Assembly: GCA_963922205.1 (NCBI GenBank)
Contig: CAWUHX010000157.1
Span: 749,001-813,000, forward strand
Origin: Romanomermis culicivorax
Taxonomy: Eukaryota > Nematoda > Enoplea > Mermithida > Mermithidae
Reading direction: 5' to 3'
Length of the DNA stretch: 64,000 nt
Of this stretch, positions 1 through 11,400 are shown piece after piece (the first letter of the stretch is position 1; each line of letters starts with the position of its first letter). The position numbers and the translations under genes are program-made. The notes under the pieces were generated by a model, which ran no database searches, was not told the DNA's origin, and saw only the letters and a list, made by a program, of their open reading frames with translations.

Positions 1-838
1 CCCATTCTCAGGCAGAACCCTGCCCTGTTCCAAGGCAAACCAGGTCAAGGGAGAGATCAAGTCAGAGGAGGTTTCCACGGGTGCATTATGAAGGCCTATG
101 AAGGCCGAGAAAACTGGCAAAACCAACACCAAGACCAGGGAGCTCAGTTTTGATACCCTACTTTTGAATTGCTTGGTATAAGGCAACAGAACTAAGAAAG
201 TCAAAATCAAGGTCAAATCAGACCCGGCGTGGCCAAGATCAATGTGCAGGCAATGCCGGATTTTGGATAAGGCTTCCTAGAGGTTATGGAGGTGAATGGG
301 CGGACAACAGCCACCCCACCAATTTCGGCCCGAAGTTCTACTTTTTTGCATAATATCTTCACTTATTTTCATAGAAAATACAAAATGTAAAAACATCGAA
401 AAATTCCGAAAAAAATCCTAAAAAATTTAAAAAACCAAAAAACTCAAAAAATATTATTTAAATTTCAGTGCTGTTGGCCTTCAAAAATATTATCTTGACC
501 AAGTGGTACAAAAGCTGCGACAAAATCCATTTTAAATTTTTTGGCCATTTTTTAGTGATACTTGAACATTTCTGCATCCTTCTTTGAATTGTACTAATTC
601 CGTAAATTTGAATTTAATTTAGAAAAAATGAGACAGGGAAAGCAAATTTGCATGCTCGACTATACCAATTGAGCAAGGGAGTCCACACAACAAGCAAAAC
701 AGGACTGAGTCCAAAATCGACCCGATTCCGCAGGATGGCAACATCAACCCTTTAGAGCAGGAGAGTATTTGGAAACCAAGGTCAAAATGGGTGTCACCTA
801 CCAGCCATTGGTATTCATTTGTGTTCAATGACCAGGTG
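1..838. other. Stretch with no recognisable gene
   Basis: I see no coding frame with conserved motifs, no tandem array and no clear transposon ends here. The part around 340-610 is A/T-rich. Confidence 0.5.
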
Positions 839-839
839 A

Positions 840-1130
840 GTACGGGGCTAATGGAGCTGGCAGACTAGCTTGCTAGGAGCCAGTGAAGTTGGGGTGGAAA
901 GTCTCGAAGATGATTAGGATACCCGAAAGAGAGACTTTCTACCTCCTGTAAAGTTGGCTGTGACATGGGGGAGGTGTTGAGCACCCTCTTGCTGCCCATT
1001 TTACGTGGTCGACATACAAATCCACCAAGGGCGTCCAGCTGGTGCAGACAAATTTGCATAGCAACGGAGCACCACAGAAAGAAGAAACAGTGATAGTGAA
1101 ATCATTCTGGTTGTTTCTATACTTTTGGTA
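840..1130. repeat. Dispersed repeat, unclassified
   Basis: The stretch ending with ACAAATTTGCATAGCAA plus a purine-rich tail (AAAGAAGAAA) recurs at about 59,965-60,070. On the opposite strand its 'KWAA..C' reading is mirrored at about 26,440-26,575, and a further relative lies near 57,420-57,540. Several diverged copies in one window indicate a mobile or formerly mobile repeat. I cannot see ends or a transposase. Confidence 0.5.
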
Positions 1131-1162
1131 ATCTTTCACCCAACTTAATTTACATAGACTAA

Positions 1163-2240
1163 AGGCCCTGTCATACTTCACCATGCAGTGCCGTGCGGCA
1201 CCGGTTGTTCTATCCATACTAAAAAGCGGCGCCGCGACGGGCCGTACCACCCTTGAATTATGAATAGCTTTTGTAATTTTTGCGGTGCCACCATCAGGTT
1301 TCAACTGAAACGAAATTTTCGAACAAGTTATGTGTTCTAAAGTTGCAGCATACTGTTGTTGTAACATATTGTTGCATACTGTGACATCTATACATGTAGT
1401 TGAATCATATTTTTCACTTGAATGGTGAATTCTGACACTTGTCAAATTATTTTACCAAATTGATTACTTAATTTTCAATGAAGATTCACTAAGAAGTTGA
1501 TCACTCAATTTGCAATGAAGACATTAATGTGTAAAAATTATGAAAATGCAAAGTAGGTGTAAACATGTTCCTACAGCAAGCATACTCCATCTCGATTGTG
1601 TCTTTATTCCCCCAACGTCCCTTTTCCGCAAATATCCCAATTGTCCGAAAGTCCATATTCCCCGTATTTCCATGCATTTATCTCTATTCCGTGAACGTCC
1701 CGATTTCCCGAATACTAGGGAAAGGAGATGGATCCACTTCGAATCTGGGTGCTAAACAGCAGGTCCGACCGGACCAAAATCAAATCTGGATCCTGTATAT
1801 AGCACATTTGTGAATGAATAATCGTGCATATATATTCAATTTTTCAAAATCAATTTATATAAATTGATATTTCTCAGCAGTTCAAGAGCTATTAATCGTT
1901 GGAATGAGAAGCAAATTGAAGCAAAATCTTTAGACTTGGCTTTTTTGCAAGCTTCTATCTGCACCCTGCAAGAATGATTGATTTTTATTTTTCTTTTGCG
2001 CTTTTTATTTTTCGATTTTTTTCGTATTTTTTATCTTTTTCGCATTTATCGTATTTTACATTTGTCGAGACGAGCAATACACATTTTTTGAAAAGAGAAA
2101 AATCTAAAATTAAAAAAGCGGCACTGTACGGTGCCACGCGCTAACGCGCGGCGAAGTATGACAAGCCACAGCACGGTACTGGGGCGCGGCGCTGCTTGTT
2201 AGTATGAATAGGACAACCAGTGCGGTGCGGCACCACGAGG
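1163..2240. mobile_element. PIF/Harbinger-type MITE, copy a, right end lost
   Basis: It starts with AGGCCCTGTCATACTTCACC directly after a TAA, like the intact copies at 48.0 and 54.0 kb, and then has the same GC-rich palindromic stretch (GCGGCGCCGC) and the word TACTAAAAAGC. The matching right half (TAGTATGAATAGGACAACC) is at about 2,200, but the expected terminal GACAGGGCCT is absent. About 760 bp between roughly 1,312 and 2,075 has no counterpart in the other copies and is probably a later insertion. The right end abuts the GATTAAA element at 2,254. Confidence 0.7.
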
Positions 2241-2534
2241 ATTAAATTTTTTTGGTAATTTTATCGGCGGATTAAACGCTGATTAATTGAATCCAGGATT
2301 AAAGCAATCCATAAGTTTGTCAGCTGATTAAAGCTTGATTATCAGAATCGGCAATTATAATAATCCGAGTTTTCTTTTTTTTGTAAATTTTTGGGTTACA
2401 TCTACCCATTTTTCTATAGCTGGATAGGCAGGCTTTACAGGACTATACAGTGATACAAGTGCCCACCTTATATGAGAGGCCCTCTTTGGGTGCTTTTTAC
2501 TGCCTAGTGGAGGCCACACACACTCCACAGGCTA

Positions 2535-2921
2535 GGTTAACTGACAACTGAGCGCCTGACAATTGAGCGCCGACAATTGAGCGCCGACAACTGTGTGCAG
2601 ACTTAAGCCTGAGCCTAAGCCAAAGCCTAAGCCTAAGCCTAAGCCTAAGCCTAAGCCTAAGCCTAAGCCTAAGCCTAAGCCTAAGCCTAAGCCTAATCCT
2701 AAGCCTAAGCCTAAGCCTAAGCCTAAGCCTAAGCCTAAGCCTAAGCATTGTCTTGGCACTCAGTTGTCACCGCACTCAGTTGTCGGTGCTCAATTGTCAG
2801 CACTGTTGTCGGTGCTCAGTTGTAAGCGCTCAGTTGTTTCAGCACTCAGTTGTCACGGCGCTCAGTTGTCTGGCCCTCAGTTGTGGGCACTCAATTGTTA
2901 GCGCTCAATTGTTGGGTCATG
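2535..2921. mobile_element. Telomere-repeat foldback element, copy 1
   Basis: The left arm is a run of GACAACTGAGCGCC-type units. The right arm is the same unit inverted (GGCGCTCAGTTGTC). Between them lies a run of about 24 GCCTAA units. The element interrupts a SINE, whose undisturbed text can be read at 34,570, so the insertion point is certain. CACAGGCT is present on both sides (2,526-2,533 and 2,922-2,929), giving an 8-bp target duplication, or 9 bp with one mismatch. There is no protein-coding capacity: open frames through it are (KP)n or (LR)n artefacts. Architecture and TSD length suggest a MULE-like or other foldback DNA transposon; the superfamily is inferred. Confidence 0.8.
2605..2748. 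repeat. Interstitial telomeric repeat (GCCTAA)n
   Basis: About 24 near-perfect GCCTAA units, the complement of the nematode telomere repeat TTAGGC, form the core of the foldback element. They do not lie at a chromosome end or a simple fusion point, because the array arms and the target duplication enclose them. Confidence 0.95.
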
Positions 2922-3321
2922 CACAGGCTGGCATCTGCCTGACAAGCAGGACTTGATCGGCTACCTACCTCATAATGGAATAGGCCGACCTCCCCATTCG
3001 CCTCACTATCGCCAACATGCTAATTGGGCTGAGTGGACCTGGGCAAGCTGCGTTTCAAGCTCGCCAACACACCCCAAGAAGATGAAAAGCGGTGTCTGCC
3101 TGCTCCAGCTACCAGAAATTCCATTTCGAGAGGCACCCCGAATCAAACCTGGTTCTTGAGACTAGCAGTCAGAGGCGATAACCACTAGACCAAGACGGCC
3201 TAATCCGAGTTTTCAATCCTCCTCTATCCTGGGTCTGAAAGGCCAATTATATCCGTTTTTGCCATTGCGTAGTCGGTTTAGTAGTTGAAAAATAATTGTT
3301 GTTGATTTTTTGCAGGATCTA

Positions 3322-3462
3322 AACGAGGATGGAGCAGAAAATCAAGCACAAATTCGTCATTTTCTGGATAGATCGAATCCGATGGAAGTATATTTGAATG
3401 ACACGTTCTGGTCGCGATTTAAACTATGTAAGGACAGTGCAAGAGAGCTAATTGGATAGAAG
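3322..3462 (+). pseudogene. Harbinger transposase N-terminal relic
   Basis: After an acceptor-like TTTTTTGCAG the frame reads an acidic-amide stretch and then PMEVYLNDTFWSRFKL, ending in ARELIG and a stop. That pattern (P-x-E-x-Y-x-D-x-x-F-x-x-R-F-R/K-L) is familiar from the start of PIF/Harbinger transposases. The homologous relic on the minus strand at about 25,135-25,285 has its own stop. No catalytic domain follows, so only a fragment remains. Family assignment is from motif recall and is moderate. Confidence 0.5.
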
Positions 3463-4214
3463 TATTAATAAAAGTAAAAAATAAACAAAAAAGTTTATTT
3501 AAAAACGAAATTTTTTTATATAAAAATTCTATCAAAATTTTTTAATAAAAAAATTGAAACCCTATAGGAAATGATTTTATTTAATTTTCTTCAAAATAAT
3601 TAAATTTCTTCAGAATCAAAATTAGTGGTTTTCTATGGACACGTGGATTTTGAAGTGGATATCAAGAGAAAAATTGATAACGATAATCTCATAATGAAAG
3701 GCGACATATTGAAGGAAAAGCTGATGCTATAGACAGTATGCGTTGTACAGTTTTCTATCAGCAATTATACTTTTAATGCTGTGGATTATATGATTTTAAT
3801 CAGTGATTAGATTTTTAATCAGCGATTACGTAATCGTCCTTTAATCGGCTAACGAACTTACTGATTATTTAATCGCCGATTAAATTTCAATCCACCATTA
3901 CATAATCGGGTATTAAACGTAATCATCGATTATTTTAATCGGCCAACAAACTTACCACCCTTAGTGGTTCGTCCACTTTCTTTGTAATATTGCATAATTA
4001 TTTGGATATTTCAACGGTGTTTAATGGTTACATTGAAGGCCCTTGACCCAGGCGCTGGTACTTGATGCAGTCAGATCATTGTAAAGGGTCTCTCTTGCCC
4101 AGTAATTTCCAATGTCCCTCTCTGGGAGCCCACGAGGTCCACTCTGTGAGGGCCTATTTATTAGTTTTAGTTTCTTGTTGCCAAGTGTGGAAGGACTATG
4201 GCAGGGGGGAGGAG

Positions 4215-4754
4215 TGTTGTAGCGTGTTTCCGCCGATTTTGTCAATCCCCGAATGAGGCCCGCAAGTGTCAAGTGGAGTGAGCGACGCGGACCATCAACA
4301 GTCGTCTTACTGTAGCGCACATCGGTACGCGTGCATTGGCTCTCTCTCATTGGTGTATTATTCATATGTTTTGTTATAGCGTGTGCCCCGCTGGCCACAA
4401 TATCTTTACTAGCCGCCTCCCGGCACGCACGTCTTTATTTGTTTTTCTCCCCAGTGCGTGGGAGTGAATCGTCTGTATTCTCGCCCCGTATCCCTTGTAA
4501 GTAAGTGTTTTTCGTTTTTGTAAGATAAAATTAGAAAGGTCTCTCCTTTCCAGTTTATATTTAATTGGGGAGACAATTAAGGAAACATCCTTTCCTTAAT
4601 TGGTAGGGTCATTAGTGTCGGGTTTAAGTACAAGTAATTAAGTTAATCGGGTAAGCATGGGCGTGGGAAATACGTGCATTAATGACGAACCCTGGAATCC
4701 CAATCCTGCCTGAACAGAAAAGCCCAAAGCCCAGACTTATTTCCAAATACAACA
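4215..4754 (+). mobile_element. Solo LTR, TGTTG family
   Basis: It begins TGTTGTAGCGTGTTTCC and ends AAATACAACA, so it has the TG...CA ends of an LTR. Shared landmarks with the other copies are CGTCTTACTGTAGCGCA, GGGAGACAATTAAGGAA and AAGCATGGGCGTGGGAAATACG. Length is 540 bp. The flanks GGAG and TGAG are a 4-bp duplication with one mismatch. No internal retrotransposon sequence adjoins it. Confidence 0.85.
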
Positions 4755-5045
4755 TGAGGCCATACCTGCAATTGGGGGGACCTACCCAACTTGGCAAACC
4801 CTATACCCTACCCCCTAACTTGAAAAAATTCGCAAGAAAAGTGTATTTTTTGGCCTTTTTTCGAAAAATTTTCGACTTTTTTCGACCACCCCCAGAATTT
4901 CGGGTTTACCCCCCCCTCAACTAGTCGGACTCTTACAAGTATGTCCGAGGCCTAACTCATCCACCTGCACAACACATCCCTAAATTCACAAAAATGTAAA
5001 AACTTGAAATTCGAGCATACTGTACTGCTTTACCGGATTACTGTA
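4755..5045. other. Intergenic sequence, nothing recognised
   Basis: This lies downstream of the potassium-channel stop codon. It would include the 3' UTR if exon 4 is terminal. I see no convincing AATAAA signal on the minus strand close to the stop. Confidence 0.4.
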
Positions 5046-5412
5046 CTACTGTAGAAATTTTCTACAATCCTCACTTGCGGACGGCACCGACGCCCTATTC
5101 ACAATGGTCAACATGCCGAACAAAGTTTTCAAAGCTTCCCGTTTTTTCTTCCTATATTTGGCTCGTTGGATGACGTTCAAATAGTCGGCGTTTTCTTGGG
5201 CCACTCGGCCTAATTGGTGTATTTTATGCACGTATTGCAAACCGACAACGTCGACGCACATCGTGGCGACAATCAAACCGAACAAGATGTATGCTATGGA
5301 GACGGGCTCGAAATTTCTATTTGTGGGTAATAAATCGCCGAAACCTACTTTCAAAACGCTGGTCACCGAAAAATAGAGCCCGTGCAAAAATGACCAATTC
5401 GATTCGTAATAG
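5046..5412 (-). CDS. K2P channel exon 4 (pore 2, M4, C-terminal tail)
   Basis: The acceptor TTCAACAG is followed by [15 protein letters not shown], then [14 protein letters not shown] (filter 2) and M4. The tail [11 protein letters not shown] is typical of nematode TWK channels. A TAG stop lies at 5,046-5,048. A better-than-random donor (CGCAAGTGAGG) lies about 25 nt before the stop, so this exon may in truth be spliced onward. Confidence 0.92.
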
Positions 5413-8400
5413 CTGTTGAATGATAGATAAAATGCTAAATTTGATTTGATGTCTACAGCTACAGTATACTCTTGCGGATGTCGGATACTGTAATGATACA
5501 GTAAACCTAATTTTCATATCATACGTCAATTTCAAAAAACCACACTACAGTACTTCTACTTGTCAAAAACGTAGTTCGCAAAATATCGTCGAAAATCTAC
5601 AGTAACCAATCAGTACAGGGAAATTTCGCCATTATAACATCTTGATCATTTTTTCGAAATTCTATTGACAGTAATCTTGCGTAATTTGAGTCTTGCTGAC
5701 ATCAGAATAAACTTCTAAAATTTCTTGAGACGTGGTACGCCAAACGATGGTCTATAAGATCTACAGTATGGAGGAAAATTTCCTACGATTATGTACCTGC
5801 TATCCGTCTTAAAAAATGGAATTCTACAGTACTCTCGATACTGTAAACTCGACTTGTTGAGGTGTAGAAAAGCTTCCTATTCTTATTTCATAATAAAGCG
5901 GCATGCTAGGCATGATGCAAGATCAACAGTAATCAATCGATGCAGGAAAATTTCTCACAATTACCTGCTGATCTTTTTCAAAAAGTGCCACGCTACAGTA
6001 CTCACGCATAACCTTACATGAACATAAATCTGTCGAAACACAGACAATTATGAGCAAAATTTTGTATACTGTATTATCCTGATCAGTTGTGTTACCCTAA
6101 TTTGAGCCTTGCTGACGTCAAAAAAAGCTCTCATAGATTTCAAAATTGAAACATGCAGGATCTTCAATAGTCAATAGGTGCAGCGAAATTTCTCACAACC
6201 ACTCCTGCTGATCATTTCCAGAAGGAACCAAACTACAGTATCCCAACATGATCAACCTCAATCTGTCGGACAGAAATAACTACAGTCAACTCAAAGTACT
6301 ATTTTCTATACTGCACCGGCTGATCAGCTATTATACTGTGTTCGTAACCTTGCTGACGTCATAAAAGGTGACGTGCATCGCGCGTTGTCAGATCTACAGT
6401 AATCAAAAAAATTTCTCACGACCATATACTTGCTGATCATTTAGAAAAAGCCACGTTAACGTATTCTCAGCCTTGCTGACGTCATGCTGGACGTGAAGCT
6501 GGATCTACAGTAATCAACAGATGCAGGAAAATTTCTGGAGACTTTCTACCTGCTGATCATTTTTAAAAGGCCGCGCAAACTTATTCCCAGCTTATTTTTT
6601 AACGGATTATCTACAAAAAAGCAACGTTAACGTAATGTTTGGCTTTTTGACGTCGTAGAAGATTTTTATCTAAACTTTACAATGAATTGGCATGCTACAG
6701 TAATTAATCGATGCAGGAAAATTTCTCGCGACTATGTACCTGCTGATTTTTTCAAAAAAACCACATTAATGAATTTTCAGCCTTGCTGACGTCATAGAAA
6801 GTTTTCATCTAAATTTTACAATGAATTAACATGCTAGCCACGGAATCTACAGTAATTTGTTGATGCAGGAAAATTTCTCATGACTATGTACCTGCTGATC
6901 ATTTCAAAAAATCTATCTGAACGTATTCTTAGCCTGTTGACATCTTGGAAGCTTCTCATCTACATTTAAAGATGAAATAGCATGTTAGGCATCATGCTGG
7001 ATCTACAGTAATTAATCGATGCAGGGAAATGGCTAACGGCTATTTACTTGCTGATCATTTTAAAAAAAGCTAACGTGTGACAGGCTGAGCATCATACTGG
7101 ATTAACAGTAATCAATCGTTGCAGGAAAATTCCTCACGACTATGTACTTGCTGATCATTTCAAAATAGCCACGTTAACATATTCTTAGCTTTCCTAACAA
7201 CGACTATGTACCTGCTGATCATTCCAAAAAAAGGCACATTAACGTATACTTAGCCTTACCGACGTCAAAAAAGATGAGATGCTGAGCAACATGCTGGATC
7301 TACAGTAATTAATTGACGTAGGAATATTCCTCACGATTATGTACCTGCTGATAATTTCAAAAAGACTAGCTTAAGGTATTATTAACCTTGCTGACGTCTT
7401 GGAAGCTTTTCATCTAGATTTAAAATTGAATTAGCCTGCTAGGCATCATGCTGGATCTACAGTAATTAATCGTTGTAGAAAATTACTAGCGACCATTTAC
7501 TTGCTGATTATTTCAAAAAAAGCTAACGTATTCTTAGCTGCCTTGCTGACGTCATAAGAGGTGACATGCTGAGCAACGTGCTGGATTGACAGTAATCAAT
7601 CGTTGCAGGAAAATTCCTCGCGACTATGTACTTGCTGATCATTTCAAAAAGCTATCTTAACGTGTTCTTAGCCTTGCTGGCATCCTGGAAGCTTCTCATA
7701 TAGATTTCAAAATGAGTTAGCATGTTAGGCATCATGCTTGATCTACAGTAATCAATCGATGCAAGAAAATGGCTAATGACTAATTACTTGCTGATCATTC
7801 CAAAAAAGACACGTTAAAGTATACTTGACCTTACTGAGGTCATAAGAGGTGACATGCTAAGCAACGTGCTGGTGTTGTAGTGTGTTTCCGCCGATTTTGT
7901 CATTTTTTGTCAACCCGCTCATGAGGCCCGAAAGTACCAAGTGGAGTGAGTAACGCTGACCATCAACAGTCGTCTTACTGTAGCACATGTCCGTACGCAT
8001 GCGCTGGCTCTCTCCTTGTGCATTATTCTTATGTGCCTTATAACATGTGCCCCCATTAGTTATATTTCGTACTCGCTGCCTCCCCCACACGCACGCCTGT
8101 GTTTGTGTTTTCTCTCCAGTGCCTGGGAGTGAAATTGTTTTCAGTCTGGCCCGGTTTAAGTACTGTTAGTTAAGTTAATCGGGTAAGCGTGGGCGAGGGA
8201 AATACGTACATTAAGGACGAATCCTGGAATCCCAATCCTGCCTGAGACTCAAACCCCCTGACATATCTTTGAATACAACACTGGATTAACAGTAATCAAT
8301 CCTTGCAGGATAATTGTCCACGACTATATACCTGCTGATCATTCCAAAAAAGATACGTTAACATATACTTAGCCTTACTGACGTCATAAAAGGTGACATG

Positions 8401-11400
8401 CTGGGCAACATGCTGGATCTACAGTAATCAATCGTTTCAGGAAAATTCCCCACGACTATTTACCTGCTGATCATTTCAAAATAGCTACATTAACATATTC
8501 TTAGCTACAATAATAACATATTATTCTTACGTTAGCATCAATCCGCCGAAACACGAATAAGCCACAACAATAATTAGCAACAGGGTTGCCGGAACTTTTA
8601 CGTAATGAACCGTATCTATGTTGCTCCATAGATATTCGGCCATTTTTTCCGTATTTTCTTCTACACCCGCAGCTTCGACCGGTCCTCCGTCGTCCACTGC
8701 CGCTGCCGCCATTGATTTTCGGCTCGAACGCCGCTCGGCGAAAAAACGCCGCGTTTTTAGCCTCAAAAACGAGCCAATTTTGTATTTGAGAGTTAAATAT
8801 TCGACGTAAAAAGCGTTGACGACCGAAGATAAAAATTTGGCCACGTCGGTGGTGGTCAAAATAAGGAGCGGAATGCCCACTATACAGTAAGCGATGAGGA
8901 AAATTTTGCCGTTTTGAGTACTGGGTACTAAATTACCGTAACCTGTACAAAAATGAAAGTACAGAAATTAAACTACAAAAAATGAACTACAAAAAATACA
9001 CTACAAAAATGAAAGTATAAACACGTAAGTATAAAAATTAGAGTTAAAAAATCAAAGGACAGAAATCTAATTCAAAAATTAAAATAGACAATAATAAATT
9101 GAAGTTCACAGAGAAAATACGAAACTGAAACTGCAAAGATTAAAGTACAAAAATGGAAGTACAAAAATCAAAGTACAAAAATGGAAGTACAAAAGTTAGA
9201 GTGAAAATACTAAAGTATAGAAATGAAACTACAAAAATTAAAATACAAAAATGATAATAGAAAAATAAAAGTGCAGAAATGAGCGTAAAAAACGAAAGTA
9301 CCAATACCAAAATTGAAGTTCAAAAACTGAAGTACAAAAATGAAAGTACAAAAAATGGGGTAAAAAATTAAAGAGAAGAAATGAAAGTACAAAAATGAAA
9401 TACAAAAATTAAAGTAGACAACAAATAAAGGTTCACAAAAGAAAATAAAACACTGAAAGTACAAAAAATAGAGTAAAAAATTACAGAGATGAAAGTGCAA
9501 AAATTAAAGTACAAAAATATGCAAGTACAAAAATTAGAAAGAAAATATAAAAGTACAGAAATAAAAGTGCAAAAATTAAAATACAAAAATTATAATAGAA
9601 AAATAAAAGTACAGAAATGAGCGTAAAAAACGAAAGTACCAATAACAAAATGGAAGTACAAAAAATGAAGTACAGAAATTACAGTACAAAAATCAAAGTA
9701 CGAAAATGAAAGTACAAAAGTGAGAGTACAAAAATGAAATACAAAAATTAATGTATACAACAAATGATGGTTCACAAAAGAAAATACAAAACTGAAAGTA
9801 CAAAAATTGGAGTAGAAAATTACAGAAATGAAAGTGAAAAATTAAAATACAAAAATGATAATAGAAAAATAAAGTTACAGAAATGAGCGTAAAAAACGAA
9901 AGTACCAATAGCAAAATGGAGGTACAAAAAATGAAGTACAGAAACTACAGTACAAAAATCAAAGTACGAAAATGAAAGTACAAAAGTGAGAGTACAAAAA
10001 TGGAATACAAAAATTAATGTATACAACAAATGATGGTTCACAAAAGAAAATACAAAACTGAAAGTACAAAAATTGGAGCAAAAAATTACAGAAATGAAAG
10101 TGCAAAAATTAAAGTACAAAAGTGGAAGTACAAAAATTAGAAACAAAATATAAAAGTATAGAAATGAAAGTACAACATTAAAATACAAAAATGATAATAG
10201 AAAAATAAAGTTACAGAAATGACCGTAAAAAACGAAAGTACCAACACCAAAATGGAAGTACAAAAACTGAAGTACAGAAATGAAAGTACAAAGATCAGTG
10301 TATAAACATGAAAGTGCAACAATCAAAGTACAAAAATGCAAGTACGAAAATGAAAGTACAAAAATGAGAGTACAAAAATGAAAGTACAAAAATGAAAGTA
10401 CAAAAATTAGAATACAAAAACGAAAGTTCAAAAATGTATGTAAAAAATGAAAGTGCAAACGTTGGAATAAAGTACAAAAATGATAGTAGAAAAAAATATT
10501 GAAATGATCAAACAAAAATGAAAGTATCAAAATGAAAGCACAAAAACTAAAGTACAAAAATTAAAGTACAAAAACGAAAGTATATAAATAACAAATATAG
10601 CGCCGAACATTGAAGTACAAAAATGGAACTACAAAAGTGAAGTACAAAAATAAGTGTACAAAAATAGAAGAACACAACGCATAGAAGTACAGAAATGAAA
10701 GTACAAAACAGAAAGCGCCAAAATGAAAGTAAAAATGTAAGCACAAAAAATAAAGTACAAAAATTAGAGTGAAAAATGATGGTAGAAAAGTAAAAGTACA
10801 GAAATAAAAAATGCCAAAATGAAAGTGCAAAAATGAAAGTACAAAACTGAAAGTAGAAAATAAAAATATAGAAATGAGGGTACAAAATGATAGAAGAAAA
10901 ACGAAAGTACCAAAGTGGAAGTAAAAAAAATTAAAAACGAGAGTATTAAAATGAAAATAGACAAAAAAAGTACAAAACTGAAAGCACAAAAATTAAAGTA
11001 CACAAATTTCAGTACAAAAAAAAATTACATAAATGAAAGTAAAAAATAATATTACATCTATAAGAGTAAAAAATTAAAGTATAAAAATTGAGTACAAAAA
11101 TAACAGTAAAGTAAAAAAATGATCACCATCCGAAAAATGTAGACGATGATAATAATCTTGAGAATATGAAGACGAGATCAATATTTTGAACTCTGGATGC
11201 AGATCTCAAAATATGAGAAAATCGGGTGACGACAAAAATACAATTATAATTCTAGATTATTTTGGAGAGAAGATTATAGAATGAAATGAAGCAAATGAAG
11301 ATCAAGAAAGAAAAATTAGAATTTAAATTTAGCACATAATAGAAAAATCCTGGGCCTAATAAAAACATGATCTAAATGTTCAACAGAAAAGTATAGAAGC

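Larger units (their letters stand above)
2375..3200 (-). mobile_element. tRNA-derived SINE, copy 1, minus orientation, split by a foldback element
   Basis: Read on the minus strand the element begins near 3,200 with a tRNA-like head: box A in TTGGTCTAGTGGTTA and a box B reading GGTTTGATTCG (normal GGTTCGATTCC). The body is shared with 34,447-34,875, 35,279-35,640 and 56,770-57,030. It is bounded by a 14-bp direct repeat, TAATCCGAGTTTTC, at 2,361-2,374 and 3,201-3,214, typical of LINE-mediated insertion. A foldback element sits inside at 2,535-2,921; the flanking SINE text rejoins exactly as in the copy at 34.5 kb. Confidence 0.85.
2254..3956. mobile_element. GATTAAA foldback element, Harbinger-derived, copy A (host of nested insertions)
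   Basis: The left arm (GGTAATTTTATCGGCGG, then repeated GATTAA/TAATC words) is the inverse of the right arm, which ends in GGCCAACAAACTTACC. Copy B at 24,646-25,482 has the same order in the opposite orientation. Removing the SINE nested at 2,375-3,200 leaves about 860 bp, close to copy B. The core carries a short coding relic (3,322-3,462) resembling the N-terminus of PIF/Harbinger transposases, so I infer an internally deleted Harbinger derivative whose arms are made of short repeated words. I cannot define a clean TSD. Confidence 0.65.

Noticed and set aside
2593..2901. Long frames reading (KP)n, (LR)n and (LG)n
   Set aside because: They are translations of the (GCCTAA)n telomeric array and its flanking inverted repeats; no protein is implied.
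9210..11003. Many long F/L/Y/C-rich minus-strand frames resembling membrane proteins
   Set aside because: They follow the AAAGTACAAAAATG minisatellite, so hydrophobicity is a product of the repeat unit, and no frame keeps a domain.
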